DNA of 64,000 bases from Megascapheus bottae (Eukaryota; Chordata; Mammalia; Rodentia; Geomyidae). Both the position numbers and the translations under genes were made by a program. Below the pieces are notes generated by a model. That model ran no database searches, was not told where the DNA came from, and was given only the letters and a program-made list of their open reading frames with translations. The DNA lies in NCBI GenBank assembly GCA_024803745.1, contig JANJXV010000159.1, forward strand, positions 742,498 to 806,497, written 5' to 3'. Shown here in pieces: positions 1 to 14,941 of the stretch (within the stretch, counting starts at the first letter, position 1; each line of letters starts with the position of its first letter).

Positions 1-3000
1 CATCTCCATTCTGTGACCTCACACACCTCCACTCTGATTGAACACACCTCCATCCTGTGACTTCACACAACTACACCCTATGATTTCACACACCTCCATT
101 CTATGACTTCACACACCTCCATTCTGTGACTTCACATTCCTCCATTCTGTGACTTCACACACCTCCACTCTGATTGAACACACCTCCATCCTGTGACTTC
201 ACACACCTCCATTCTGACTTCACCCACCTCCATTCTATGACTTCTCACACCTCCATTCTATGACTTCACACACCTCCATTTTGACTTCACACACCTCCAT
301 TCTATGAGTTCATACACCTCCATACTATGAATTCACACGCCTCGATTCTGTGCCTTCACACACCTCCATTCTATGACTTCACACACCTCCTTTCTGTGAT
401 TGCACATACCTCCATTCTGTGACTTCACACACCTCCACTCTGATTGAACACACCTCCATTCTATCAGTTAACACACATCCATTCTATCACTTCCCACACC
501 TCCATTCTGTGACTGCACACACCTCCATTCGATTACTTCACACACCTCCATTGTAACTTCACACACCTACATTCCATGAGTTCACACACCTCCATTCTAT
601 GACTTCACACACCTCCATTCTATGGGTTCACACACCTCCATTCTTTGACTTCACACACCTTCGTTCTGTAACTTCACACACCTGCATTCTATGACTTCAC
701 ACATCTCCGTTCTGTGACTTCAAACACCGCCATTCTATGAATTCACACCCCTCCGTTCTATGCCATCACACACCTCTTTCCTTGACTTCACATACCTCAA
801 TTGCTTGACTTCACACACCTCCATTCTATGACCTCACTCACCTCCATTCTATGACTTCACACCCTTCCATTCTCTGACTTCACACAACTCAAGTCTATGA
901 CTTCACTCACCTCCATTCTATGACTTCACACGCCTGCATTCTGTGACTTCACACAACTCCATTCTGTGACTTCACACACCTCTATTCTATGACTTCACAC
1001 ACCTCCATTCTATGACCTCACACACCTCCATTCTGACTTCACATTCCTCCATTCTGTGACTTCACACACCTCCATTCTATGACTTCACACACCTCCATTG
1101 TGACTTCACACACCTCCATTCTATGAGTTCATACACCTCCATTCTATGAATTAAAACGCCTCCATTCTGTGACTTCACACACCTCCATTCTGTGACTTCA
1201 CACCCCTCCATTCTGACTTCACACACCTCCATTCTGTGACTTCACACCCCTCCATTCTGTGACTTCACACACCTCCACTCTATGACTTCACACTCCTCCA
1301 TTCTATGACTTCACACACCTCCCTTCTATGACTTCCACACCTCCATTCTGTGACTTCGCACACCTCCATTCTTTCATTTCACACACCTCAAATCTATGAC
1401 TTCACACACCTCCATTCTATGACTTCACACACCTCGATTCTGTGACTTCACACACCTCAATTCAATGACTTCACACACCTCCATTCTGTGACTTCACACA
1501 CCTCCATTCTAAGACTTCGCACACCTCCATTCTGTGATATCATACACCTCCATTCTGTGACTTCACAAACCTATATTCTATGACTTCACATACCTTCATT
1601 CTTACTTCACAAACATCCATTCTATGACTTCACACTCCTCCATTCTATGACTTCCCACACCTCCATTCTATGACTTCACACACCTTCATTCTGTCTTCAC
1701 ACACCTCCTTTCTATGACTTCACACACCTCCAATCTATGACTTCACACACCTCCATTCGGTGACTTCACACACCTCCATTTTGTGACTTTACACACCTCC
1801 ATTCTAGGACTTCACACAACTCCATTCTAGGACTTCACACACCTTCATTCTATGAGTTCACACACCTCCATTATGTGACTTTTCACACCTCTATTCTGAG
1901 TTCACACATCTCCATTCTGTGACTTCACACACCTCCACTCTGATTGAACACACCTCCAATCTATGAGTTAACACACATCCATTCTATCACTTCACACACC
2001 TCCATTCTGTGACTGCACACACCTCCATTCGATTACTTCACACACCTCCATTGTTACTTCACACACCTACATTCCATGAGTTCACACACCTCTATTCTAT
2101 GACTTCCCACACCTCCATTCTATGGGCTGACACACCTCCATTCTTTCACTTCACACACCTTCGTTCTGTGACTTCAAACACCGCCATTCTATGAATTCAC
2201 ACCCCTCCGTTCTATGCCATCACACACCTCTTTCCTTGACTTCACACACCTCAATTGCCTGACTTCACACACCTCCATTCTATGACCTCACTCACCTCCA
2301 TTGTATGACTTCACACCCTTCCATTCTCTGACTTCACACAACTCCATTCTATGACTTCACTCACCTCCATTCTATGACTTCACACACCTGAATTCTGTGA
2401 CTTCACACAACTCCATTCTGTGACTTCACACACCTCTATTCTATGACTTCACACACCTCCATTCTATGACCTCACACACCTCCATTCTGACTTCACATTC
2501 CTCCATTCTGTGACTTCACACACCTCCATTCTGTGACTTCACACCCCTCCATTCTGACTTCACACACCTCCATTCTGTGACTTCACACCCCTCCATTCTG
2601 TGACTTCACACACCTCCACTCTATGATTTCACACTCCTCCATTCTATGACTTCACACACCTCCCTTCTATGACTTCCACACCTCCATTCTGTGACTTCGC
2701 ACACCTCCATTCTATGATTTCACACACCTCAAATCTATGACTTCACACACCTCCATTCTATGACTTCATACACCTCCCTTCTATGACTTCCACACCTCCA
2801 TTCTGTGACTTCGCACACCTCCATTCTATGATTTCACACACCTCCAATCTATGACTTCACACACCTCCATTCTATGACTTCACACACCTCGATTCTGTGA
2901 CTTCACACACCTCAATTCAATGACTTCACACACCTCCATTCTGTGACTTCACACACCTCCATTCTAAGACTTCCCACACCTCAATTCTATGACTTCACAC

Positions 3001-3292
3001 ACCTCAATTCTGTGACTTCACACACCTCCTCTCTGTGACTTCAAACACCTCCATTCTGACTTCACACACCTCCATTCTCTGACTTCACACACCTTCATTC
3101 TGTCTTCACACACCTCCTTTCTATGACTTCACACACCTCCAATCTATGACTTCACACACCTCCATTCGGTGACTTCATACACCTGCATTCTGTGACTTTA
3201 CACACCTCTATTCTAGGACTTCACACACCTTCATTCTATGAGTTCACACACCACCATTCTGTGACTTCTGACACCTCCATTCTGAGTTCACA
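1..3292 (+). repeat. HOR unit U1 (3292 bp, a-type)
   Basis: Same monomer order as U2 but 296 bp shorter. A 44-bp pair of monomers (one with TTCGCACACC, one with TTCACATTCC) is missing near position 230, and 252 bp is missing around 1,480-1,560 where U2 carries an extra CAATTCAATG segment. Its secondary landmark is at 1907, 1,386 bp before the unit end. It has no length match elsewhere in the window, so it marks the left edge of the 23,495-bp periodicity. Confidence 0.85.
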
Positions 3293-6200
3293 CATCTCCA
3301 TTCTGTGACCTCACACACCTCCACTCTGATTGAACACACCTCCACCCTGTGACTTCACACAACTACACCCTATGATTTCACACACCTCCATTCTATGACT
3401 TCACACACCTCCATTCTGTGACTTCACATTCCTCCATTCTGTGACTTCACACACCTCCACTCTGATTGAACACACCTCCATCCTGTGACTTCACACACCT
3501 CCATTCTGACTTCACCCACCTCCATTCTATGACTTCGCACACCTCCATTCTGACTTCACATTCCTCCATTCTATGACTTCTCACACCTCCATTGTATGAC
3601 TTCACACACCTCCATTTTGACTTCACACACCTCCATTCTATGAGTTCATGCACCTCCATACTATGAATTCACACGCCTCGATTCTGTGCCTTCACACACC
3701 TCCATTCTATGACTTCACACACCTCCTTTCTGTGATTGCACATACCTCCATTCTGTGACTTCACACACCTCCACTCTGATTGAACACACCTCCATTCTAT
3801 CAGTTAACACACATCCATTCTATCCCTTCCCACACCTCCATTCTGTGACTGCACACACCTCCATTCGATTACTAAACACACCTCCATTGTAACTTCACAC
3901 ACCTACATTCCATGAGTTCACACACCTCCATTCTATGACTTCACACACCTCCATTCTATGGGTTCACACACCTCCATTCTTTAACTTCACACACCTTCGT
4001 TCTGTAACTTCACACACCTGCATTCTATGACTTCACACATCTCCGTTCTGTGACTTCAAACACCGCCATTCTATGAATTCACACCCCTCCGTTCTATGCC
4101 ATCACACACCTCTTTCCTTGACTTCACATACCTCAATTGCTTGACTTCACACACCTCCATTCTATGACCTCACTCACCTCCATTCTATGACTTCACACCC
4201 TTCCATTCTCTGACTTCACACAACTCCATTCTATGACTTCACTCACCTCCATTCTATGACTTCCCACGCCTGCATTCTGTGACTTCACACAACTCCATTC
4301 TGTGACTTCACACACCTCTATTCTATGACTTCACACACCTCCATTCTATGACCTCACACATCTCCATTCTGACTTCACATTCCTCCATTCTGTGACTTCA
4401 CATACCTCCATTCTATGACTTCACACACCTCCATTGTGACTTCACACACCTCCATTCTATGAGTTCATACACCTCCATTCTATGAATTAAAACGCCTCCA
4501 TTCTGTGACTTCACACACCTCCATTCTGTGACTTCACACCCCTCCATTCTGACTTCACACACCTCCATTCTGTGACTTCACACCCCTCCATTCTGTGACT
4601 TCACACACCTCCACTCTATGACTTCACACTCCTCCATTCTATGACTTCACACACCTCCGTTCTATGACTTCCACACCTCCATTCTGTGACTACGCACACC
4701 TCCATTCTTTCATTTCACACACCTCAAATCTATGACTTCACACACCTCCATTCTATGACTTCACACACCTCGATTCTGTGACTTCACACACCTCAATTCA
4801 ATGACTTCACACACCTCCACTCTATGACTTCACACTCCTCCATTCTATGACTTCATACACCTCCCTCCTATGACTTCCACACCTCCATTCTGTGACTTCG
4901 CACACCTCCATTCTATGATTTCACACACCTCCAATCTATGACTTCACACACCTCAATTCTATGACTTCACACACCTCGATTCTGTGACTTCACACACCTC
5001 AATTCAATGACTTCACAGACCTCCATTCTGTGACTTCACACACCTCCATTCTAAGACTTCACACACCTCCATTCTATGACTTCACACACCTCCATTCTAT
5101 CAATTCACACACCTCCATTCTGTGATTTCATACACCTCCATTCTGTGACTTCACAAACCTATATTCTATGACTTCACATACCTTCATTCTTACTTCACAA
5201 ACATCCATTCTATGACTTCACACTCCTCCATTCTATGACTTCCCACACCTCCATTCTATGACTTCACACACCTTCATTCTGTCTTCACACACCTCCTTTC
5301 TATGACTTCACACACCTCCAATCTATGGCTTCACACACCTCCATTCGGTGACTTCACACACCTCCATTTTGTGACTTTACACACCTCCATTCTAGGACTT
5401 CACACAACTCCATTCTAGGACTTCACACACCTTCATTCTATGAGTTCACACACCTCCATTCTGTGAGTTTTCACACCTCTATTCTGAGTTCACACATCTC
5501 CATTCTGTGACTTCACACACCTCCACTCTGATTGAACACACCTCCAATCTATGAGTTAACACACATCCATTCTATCACTTCACACACCTCCATTCTGTGA
5601 CTGCACACACCTCCATTCCATTACTTCACACACCTCCATTGTTACTTCACACACCTACATTCCATGAGTTCACACACCTCCATTCTATGACTTCCCACAC
5701 CTCCATTCTATGGGCTGACACACCTCCATTCTTTCACTTCACACACCTTCGTTCTGTGACTTCAAACACCGCCATTCTATGAATTCACACCCCTCCGTTC
5801 TATGCCATCACACACCTCTTTCCTTGACTTCACACACCTCAATTGCCTGACTTCACACACCTCCATTCTATGACCTCACTCACCTCCATTGTATGACTTC
5901 ACACCCTTCCATTCTCTGACTTCACACAACTCCATTCTATGACTTCACTCACCTCCATTCTATGACTTCACACACCTGAATTCTGTGACTTCACACAACT
6001 CCATTCTGTGACTTCACACACCTCTATTCTATGACTTCACACACCTCCATTCTATGACCTCACACACCTCCATTCTGACTTCACATTCCTCCATTCTGTG
6101 ACTTCACACACCTCCATTCTGTGACTTCACACCCCTCCATTCTGACTTCACACACCTCCATTCTGTGACTTCACACCCCTCCATTCTGTGACTTCACACA

Positions 6201-6880
6201 CCTCCACTCTATGACTTCACACTCCTCCATTCTATGACTTCACACACCTCCCTTCTATGACTTCCACACCTCCATTCTGTGACTTCGCACACCTCCATTC
6301 TATGATTTCACACACCTCAAATCTATGACATCACACACCTCCATTCTATGACTTCATACACCTCCCTTCTATGACTTCCACACCTCCATTCTGTGACTTC
6401 GCACACCTCCATTCTATGATTTCACACACCTCCAATCTATGACTTCACACACCTCCATTCTATGACTTCACACACCTCGATTCTGTGACTTCACACACCT
6501 CAATTCAATGACTTCACACACCTCCATTCTGTGACTTCACACACCTCCATTCTAAGACTTCCCACACCTCCATTCTATGACTTCACACACCTCAATTCTG
6601 TGACTTCACACACCTCCTCTCTGTGACTTCAAACACCTCCATTCTGACTTCACACACCTCCATTCTCTGACTTCACACACCTTCATTCTGTCTTCACACA
6701 CCTCCTTTCTATGACTTCACACACCTCCAATCTATGACTTCACACACCTCCATTCGGTGACTTCATACACCTGCATTCTGTGACTTTACACACCTCTATT
6801 CTAGGACTTCACACACCTTCATTCTATGAGTTCACACACCACCATTCTGTGACTTCTGACACCTCCATTCTGAGTTCACA
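3293..6880 (+). repeat. HOR unit U2 (3588 bp, a-type, longest form)
   Basis: This is the reference unit from which the other long units can be derived. It contains two GAGTTCAT monomers 819 bp apart (3642 and 4461), the interval missing from U7 and U10. It also contains two CAATTCAATG monomers 206 bp apart (4794 and 5000), the interval missing from U3-type units. The secondary landmark is at 5495. A GAATTAAAACG monomer follows the GAGTTCAT monomer at 4461. Confidence 0.9.
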
Positions 6881-9800
6881 CATCTCCATTCTGTGACCTC
6901 ACACACCTCCACTCTGATTGAACACACCTCCACCCTGTGACTTCACACAACTACACCCTATGATTTCACACACCTCCATTCTATGACTTCACACACCTCT
7001 ATTCTGTGACTTCACATTCCTCCATTCTGTGACTTCACACACCTCCACTCTGATTGAACACACCTCCATCCTGTGACTTCACACACCTCCATTCTGACTT
7101 CACCCACCTCCATTCTATGACTTCGCACACCTCCATTCTGACTTCACATTCCTCCATTCTATGACTTCTCACACCTCCATTGTATGACTTCACACACCTC
7201 CATTTTGACTTCACACACCTCCATTCTATGAGTTCATGCACCTCCATACTATGAATTCACACGCCTCGATTCTGTGCCTTCACACACCTCCATTCTATGA
7301 CTTCACACACCTCCTTTCTGTGATTGCACATACCTCCATTCTGTGACTTCACACACCTCCACTCTGATTGAACACACCTCCATTCTATCAGTTAACACAC
7401 ATCCATTCTATCCCTTCCCACACCTCCATTCTGTGACTGCACACACCTCCATTCGATTACTAAACACACCTCCATTGTAACTTCACACACCTACATTCCA
7501 TGAGTTCACACACCTCCATTCTATGACTTCACACACCTCCATTCTATGGGTTCACACACCTCCATTCTTTAACTTCACACACCTTCGTTCTGTAACTTCA
7601 CACACCTGCATTCTATGACTTCACACATCTCCGTTCTGTGACTTCAAACACCGCCATTCTATGAATTCACACCCCTCCGTTCTATGCCATCACACACCTC
7701 TTTCCTTGACTTCACATACCTCAATTGCTTGACTTCACACACCTCCATTCTATGACCTCACTCACCTCCATTCTATGACTTCACACCCTTCCATTCTCTG
7801 ACTTCACACAACTCCATTCTATGACTTCACTCACCTCCATTCTATGACTTCACACGCCTGCATTCTGTGACTTCACACAACTCCATTCTGTGACTTCACA
7901 CACCTCTATTCTATGACTTCACACACCTCCATTCTATGACCTCACACATCTCCATTCTGACTTCACATTCCTCCATTCTGTGACTTCACACACCTCCATT
8001 CTATGACTTCACACACCTCCATTGTGACTTCACACACCTCCATTCTATGAGTTCATACACCTCCATTCTATGAATTAAAACGCCTCCATTCTGTGACTTC
8101 ACACACCTCCATTCTGTGACTTCACACCCCTCCATTCTGACTTCACACACCTCCATTCTGTGACTTCACACCCCTCCATTCTGTGACTTCACACACCTAC
8201 ACTCTATGACTTCACACTCCTCCATTCTATGACTTCACACACCTCCGTTCTATGACTTCCACACCTCCATTCTGTGACTACGCACACCTCCATTCTTTCA
8301 TTTCACACACCTCAAATCTATGACTTCACACACCTCCATTCTATGACTTCACACACCTCGATTCTGTGACTTCACACACCTCAATTCAATGACTTCACAC
8401 ACCTCCATTCTGTGACTTCACACACCTCCATTCTAAGACTTCACACACCTCCATTCTATGACTTCACACACCTCCATTCTATCAATTCACACACCTCCAT
8501 TCTGTGATTTCATACACCTCCATTCTGTGACTTCACAAACCTATATTCTATGACTTCACACACCTCCATTCGCTGACTTCACACACCTCCATTTTGTGAC
8601 TTTACACACCTCCATTCTAGGACTTCACACAACTCCATTCTAGGACTTCACACACCTTCATTCTATGAGTTCACACACCTCCATTCTGTGACTTCTCACA
8701 CCTCTATTCTGAGTTCACACATATCCATTCTGTGACTTCACACACCTCCACTCTGATTGAACACACCTCCATTCTATGAGTTAACACACATCCATTCTAT
8801 CACTTCACACACCTCCATTCTATGACTTCACACACCTCCATTCTATGGGCTGACACACCTCCATTCTTTGACTTCACACACCTTCGTTCTGTGACTTCAA
8901 ACACCGCCATTCTATGAATTCACACCCCTCCGTTCTATGCCATCACACACCTCTTTCCTTGACTTCACACACCTCAATTGCCTGACTTCACACACCTCCA
9001 TTCTATGACCTCACTCACCTCCATTGTATGACTTCACACCCTTCCATTCTCTGACTTCACACAACTCCATTCTATGACTTCACTCACCTCCATTCTATGA
9101 CTTCACACACCTGCATTCTGTGACTTCACACAACTCCATTCTGTGACTTCACACACCTCTATTCTATGACTTCACACACCTGCATTCTATGACCTCACAC
9201 ACCTCCATTCTGACTTCACATTCCTCCATTCTGTGACTTCACACACCTCCATTCTGTGACTTCACACCCCTCCATTCTGACTTCACACACCTCCATTCTG
9301 TGATTTCACACCCCTCCATTCTGTGACTTCACACACCTCCACTCTATGACTTCACACTCCTCCATTCTATGACTTCACACACCTCCCTTCTATGACTTCC
9401 ACACCTCCATTCTGTGACTTCGCACACCTCCATTCTATGATTTCACACACCTCAAATCTATGACTTCACACACCTCCATTCTATGACTTCACACACCTCG
9501 ATTCTGTGACTTCAAACACCTCAATTCAATGACTTCACACACCTCCATTCTGTGACTTCACACACCTCCATTCTAAGACTTCACAAACCTCCATTCTATG
9601 ACTTCACACACCTCCATTCTATCAATTCACACACCTCCATTCTGTGATTTCATACACCTCCATTCTATGACTTCACAAACCTATATTCTTTGACTTCACA
9701 TACCTTCATTCTTCCTTCACAAACATCCATTCTATGACTTCACACTCCTCCATTCTATGACTTCCCACACCTCCATTCTATGACTTCACACACCTCAATT

Positions 9801-10106
9801 CTGTGACTTCACACACCTCCTTTCTGTGACTTCAAACACCTCCATTCTGACTTCACACACCTCCATTCTCTGACTTCACACACCTTCATTCTGTCTTCAC
9901 ACACCTCCTTTCTATGACTTCACACACCTCCAATCTATGACTTCACACACCTCCATTCGGTGACTTCACACACCTCCATTCTGTGACTTTACACACCTCC
10001 ATTCTAGGACTTCACACACCTCCATTCTAGGACTTCACACACCTTCATTCTATGAGTTCAAACACCTCCATTCTGTGACTTCTCACACCTCCATTCTGAG
10101 TTCACA
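6881..10106 (+). repeat. HOR unit U3 (3226 bp)
   Basis: Equals U2 shortened by 362 bp: 206 bp is lost between CAATTCAATG and CTAAGAC (8382-8433), and a further 156 bp is lost after the CTATATTCTATG monomer near 8,550, giving the diagnostic CCATTCGCTGAC monomer. It carries a CATATCC form of the secondary landmark at about 8720. It is repeated as U5, U8, U12 and U14. Confidence 0.9.
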
Positions 10107-11715
10107 CATCTCCATTCTGTGACTTCACACACCTCCACTCTGATTGAACACACCTCCATCCTGTGACTTCACACACCTACACCCTATGATTTCACACACC
10201 TCCATTCTATGACTTCACACACCTCCATTCTGTGACTTCACATTCCTCCATTCTGTGACTTCACACACCTCCACTCTGATTGAACACACCTCCATCCTGT
10301 GACTTCACACACCTCCATTCTGACTTCACCCACCTCCATTCTATGACTTCGCACACCTCCATTATGACTTCACATTCCTCCATTCTATGACTTCTCACAC
10401 CTCCATTCTATGACTTCACACACCTCCATTTTGACTTCACACACCTCCATTCTATGAGTTCATACACCTCCATACTATGAATTCACACGCCTCGATTCTG
10501 TGCCTTCACACACCTCCATTCTATGACTTCACACACCTCCTTTCTGTGATTGCACATACCTCCATTCTGTGACTTCACACACCTCCATTCTGTGACTTCA
10601 CACACCACCCTTCTATGACTTCACACACCTCCATTATGTGACTGCACACACCTCCATTCGATTACTTCACACACCTCCATTGTTACTTCACACACCTACA
10701 TTCCATGAGTTCACACACTTCCATTCTATGACTTCACACACCTCCATTTTGTGAATTCACACACCTCCATTGTATGACTTCACACACCTCCATTCTATGA
10801 CATCATGCACCTCGTTTCTGTGACTTCACACACCTCCATTTTTTGACTTCACACACCTCCATTCTATGACTTCACACACCTCCATTCTATGACCTCACAC
10901 ACCTCCATTCTGACTTCACATTCCTCCATTCTGTGACTTCACACACCTCCATTCTGTGACTTCACACCCCTCCATTCTGACTTCACACACCTCCATTCTG
11001 TGACTTCACACCCCTCCATTCTGTGACTTCACACACCTCCACTCTATGACTTCACACTCCTCCATTCTATGACTTCACACACCTCCCTTCTATGACTTCC
11101 ACACCTCCATTCTGTGACTTCGCACACCTCCATTCTATGATTTCACACACCTCAAATCTATGACTTCACACACCTCCATTCTATGACTTCATACACCTCC
11201 CTTCTATGACTTCCACACCTCCATTCTGTGACTTCGCACACCTCCATTCTATGATTTCACACACCTCCAATCTATGACTTCACACACCTCCATTCTATGA
11301 CTTCACACACCTCGAATCTGTGACTTCACACACCTCAATTCAATGACTTCACACACCTCCATTCTGTGACTTCACACACCTCCATTCTAAGACTTCCCAC
11401 ACCTCCATTCTATGACTTCACACACCTCAATTCTGTGACTTCACACACCTCCTCTCTGTGACTTCAAACACCTCCATTCTGACTTCACACACCTCCATTC
11501 TCTGACTTCACACACCTTCATTCTGTCTTCACACACCTCCTTTCTATGACTTCACACACCTCCAATCTATGACTTCACACACCTCCATTCGGTGAGTTCA
11601 TACACCTGCATTCTGTGACTTTACACACCTCTATTCTAGGACTTCACACACCTTCATTCTATGAGTTCACACACCACCATTCTGTGACTTCTGACACCTC
11701 CATTCTGAGTTCACA
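10107..11715 (+). repeat. HOR unit U4 (1609 bp, chimeric)
   Basis: The head (10107-~10876) is a c-type segment with CTACACCCTATG, CACCACCC, CCATTTTGTGAATTC and CCATTTTTTGAC monomers. The tail (~10877-11715, 839 bp) matches the last 839 bp of U2 (6042-6880). The join keeps the 23-bp register. Private variants are T at 10806 and G at 11596; CCTCGAATCTG near 11,310 is shared only with U13. Confidence 0.88.
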
Positions 11716-14700
11716 CATCTCCATTCTGTGACCTCACACACCTCCACTCTGATTGAACACACCTCCACCCTGTGACTTCACACAACTACACCCTATGATT
11801 TCACACACCTCCATTCTATGACTTCACACACCTCTATTCTGTGACTTCACATTCCTCCATTCTGTGACTTCACACACCTCCACTCTGATTGAACACACCT
11901 CCATCCTGTGACTTCACACACCTCCATTCTGACTTCACCCACCTCCATTCTATGACTTCGCACACCTCCATTCTGACTTCACATTCCTCCATTCTATGAC
12001 TTCTCACACCTCCATTGTATGACTTCACACACCTCCATTTTGACTTCACACACCTCCATTCTATGAGTTCATGCACCTCCATACTATGAATTCACACGCC
12101 TCGATTCTGTGCCTTCACACACCTCCATTCTATGACTTCACACACCTCCTTTCTGTGATTGCACATACCTCCATTCTGTGACTTCACACACCTCCACTCT
12201 GATTGAACACACCTCCATTCTATCAGTTAACACACATCCATTCTATCCCTTCCCACACCTCCATTCTGTGACTGCACACACCTCCATTCGATTACTAAAC
12301 ACACCTCCATTGTAACTTCACACACCTACATTCCATGAGTTCACACACCTCCATTCTATGACTTCACACACCTCCATTCTATGGGTTCACACACCTCCAT
12401 TCTTTAACTTCACACACCTTCGTTCTGTAACTTCACACACCTGCATTCTATGACTTCACACATCTCCGTTCTGTGACTTCAAACACCGCCATTCTATGAA
12501 TTCACACCCCTCCGTTCTATGCCATCACACACCTCTTTCCTTGACTTCACATACCTCAATTGCTTGACTTCACACACCTCCATTCTATGACCTCACTCAC
12601 CTCCATTCTATGACTTCACACCCTTCCATTCTCTGACTTCACACAACTCCATTCTATGACTTCACTCACCTCCATTCTATGACTTCACACGCCTGCATTC
12701 TGTGACTTCACACAACTCCATTCTGTGACTTCACACACCTCTATTCTATGACTTCACACACCTCCATTCTATGACCTCACACATCTCCATTCTGACTTCA
12801 CATTCCTCCATTCTGTGACTTCACACACCTCCATTCTATGACTTCACACACCTCCATTGTGACTTCACACACCTCCATTCTATGAGTTCATACACCTCCA
12901 TTCTATGAATTAAAACGCCTCCATTCTGTGACTTCACACACCTCCATTCTGTGACTTCACACCCCTCCATTCTGACTTCACACACCTCCATTCTGTGACT
13001 TCACACCCCTCCATTCTGTGACTTCACACACCTCCACTCTATGACTTCACACTCCTCCATTCTATGACTTCACACACCTCCGTTCTATGACTTCCACACC
13101 TCCATTCTGTGACTACGCACACCTCCATTCTTTCATTTCACACACCTCAAATCTATGACTTCACACACCTCCATTCTATGACTTCACACACCTCGATTCT
13201 GTGACTTCACACACCTCAATTCAGTGACTTCACACACCTCCATTCTGTGACTTCACACACCTCCATTCTAAGACTTCACACACCTCCATTCTATGACTTC
13301 ACACACCTCCATTCTATCAATTCACACACCTCCATTCTGTGATTTCATACACCTCCATTCTGTGACTTCACAAACCTATATTCTATGACTTCACACACCT
13401 CCATTCGCTGACTTCACACACCTCCATTTTGTGACTTTACACACCTCCATTCTAGGACTTCACACAACTCCATTCTAGGACTTCACACACCTTCATTCTA
13501 TGAGTTCACACACCTCCATTCTGTGACTTCTCACACCTCTATTCTGAGTTCACACATATCCATTCTGTGACTTCACACACCTCCACTCTGATTGAACACA
13601 CCTCCATTCTATGAGTTAACACACATCCATTCTATCACTTCACACACCTCCATTCTATGACTTCACACACCTCCATTCTATGGGCTGACACACCTCCATT
13701 CTTTGACTTCACACACCTTCGTTCTGTGACTTCAAACACCGCCATTCTATGAATTCACACCCCTCCGTTCTATGCCATCACACACCTCTTTCCTTGACTT
13801 CACACACCTCAATTGCCTGACTTCACACACCTCCATTCTATGACCTCACTCACCTCCATTGTATGACTTCACACCCTTCCATTCTCTGACTTCACACAAC
13901 TCCATTCTATGACTTCACTCACCTCCATTCTATGACTTCACACACCTGCATTCTGTGACTTCACACAACTCCATTCTGTGACTTCACACACCTCTATTCT
14001 ATGACTTCACACACCTGCATTCTATGACCTCACACACCTCCATTCTGACTTCACATTCCTCCATTCTGTGACTTCACACACCTCCATTCTGTGACTTCAC
14101 ACCCCTCCATTCTGACTTCACACACCTCCATTCTGTGATTTCACACCCCTCCATTCTGTGACTTCACACACCTCCACTCTATGACTTCACACTCCTCCAT
14201 TCTATGACTTCACACACCTCCCTTCTATGACTTCCACACCTCCATTCTGTGACTTCGCACACCTCCATTCTATGATTTCACACACCTCAAATCTATGACT
14301 TCACACACCTCCATTCTATGACTTCACACACCTCGATTCTGTGACTTCAAACACCTCAATTCAATGGCTTCACACACCTCCATTCTGTGACTTCACACAC
14401 CTCCATTCTAAGACTTCACAAACCTCCATTCTATGACTTCACACACCTCCATTCTATCAATTCACACACCTCCATTCTGTGATTTCATACACCTCCATTC
14501 TATGACTTCACAAACCTATATTCTTTGACTTCACATACCTTCATTCTTCCTTCACAAACATCCATTCTATGACTTCACACTCCTCCATTCTATGACTTCC
14601 CACACCTCCATTCTATGACTTCACACACCTCAATTCTGTGACTTCACACACCTCCTTTCTGTGACTTCAAACACCTCCATTCTGACTTCACACACCTCCA

Positions 14701-14941
14701 TTCTCTGACTTCACACACCTTCATTCTGTCTTCACACACCTCCTTTCTATGACTTCACACACCTCCAATCTATGACTTCACACACCTCCATTCGGTGACT
14801 TCACACACCTCCATTCTGTGACTTTACACACCTCCATTCTAGGACTTCACACACCTCCATTCTAGGACTTCACACACCTTCATTCTATGAGTTCAAACAC
14901 CTCCATTCTGTGACTTCTCACACCTCCATTCTGAGTTCACA
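11716..14941 (+). repeat. HOR unit U5 (3226 bp)
   Basis: A U3-type unit 4,835 bp downstream of U3. It differs from U3 by CAGTGAC near 13,221 (U3 has CAATGAC) and CAATGGCTTC near 14,365 (U3 has CAATGACTTC near 9,530). U8 shares both; U14 shares only the second. These sites help order the duplications. Confidence 0.9.

Noticed and set aside
3447..3659. Open reading frames of 60-100 codons on both strands, recurring at 3447, 7035, 11870, 16637, 19406 and elsewhere
   Set aside because: They are translations of the satellite. Peptides show a 23-residue period (three 23-bp monomers read through), their ends track 21-, 22- and 23-bp monomer changes, and the 100-codon versions exist only because the 819-bp deletion joins two stretches. 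There is no independent coding evidence.
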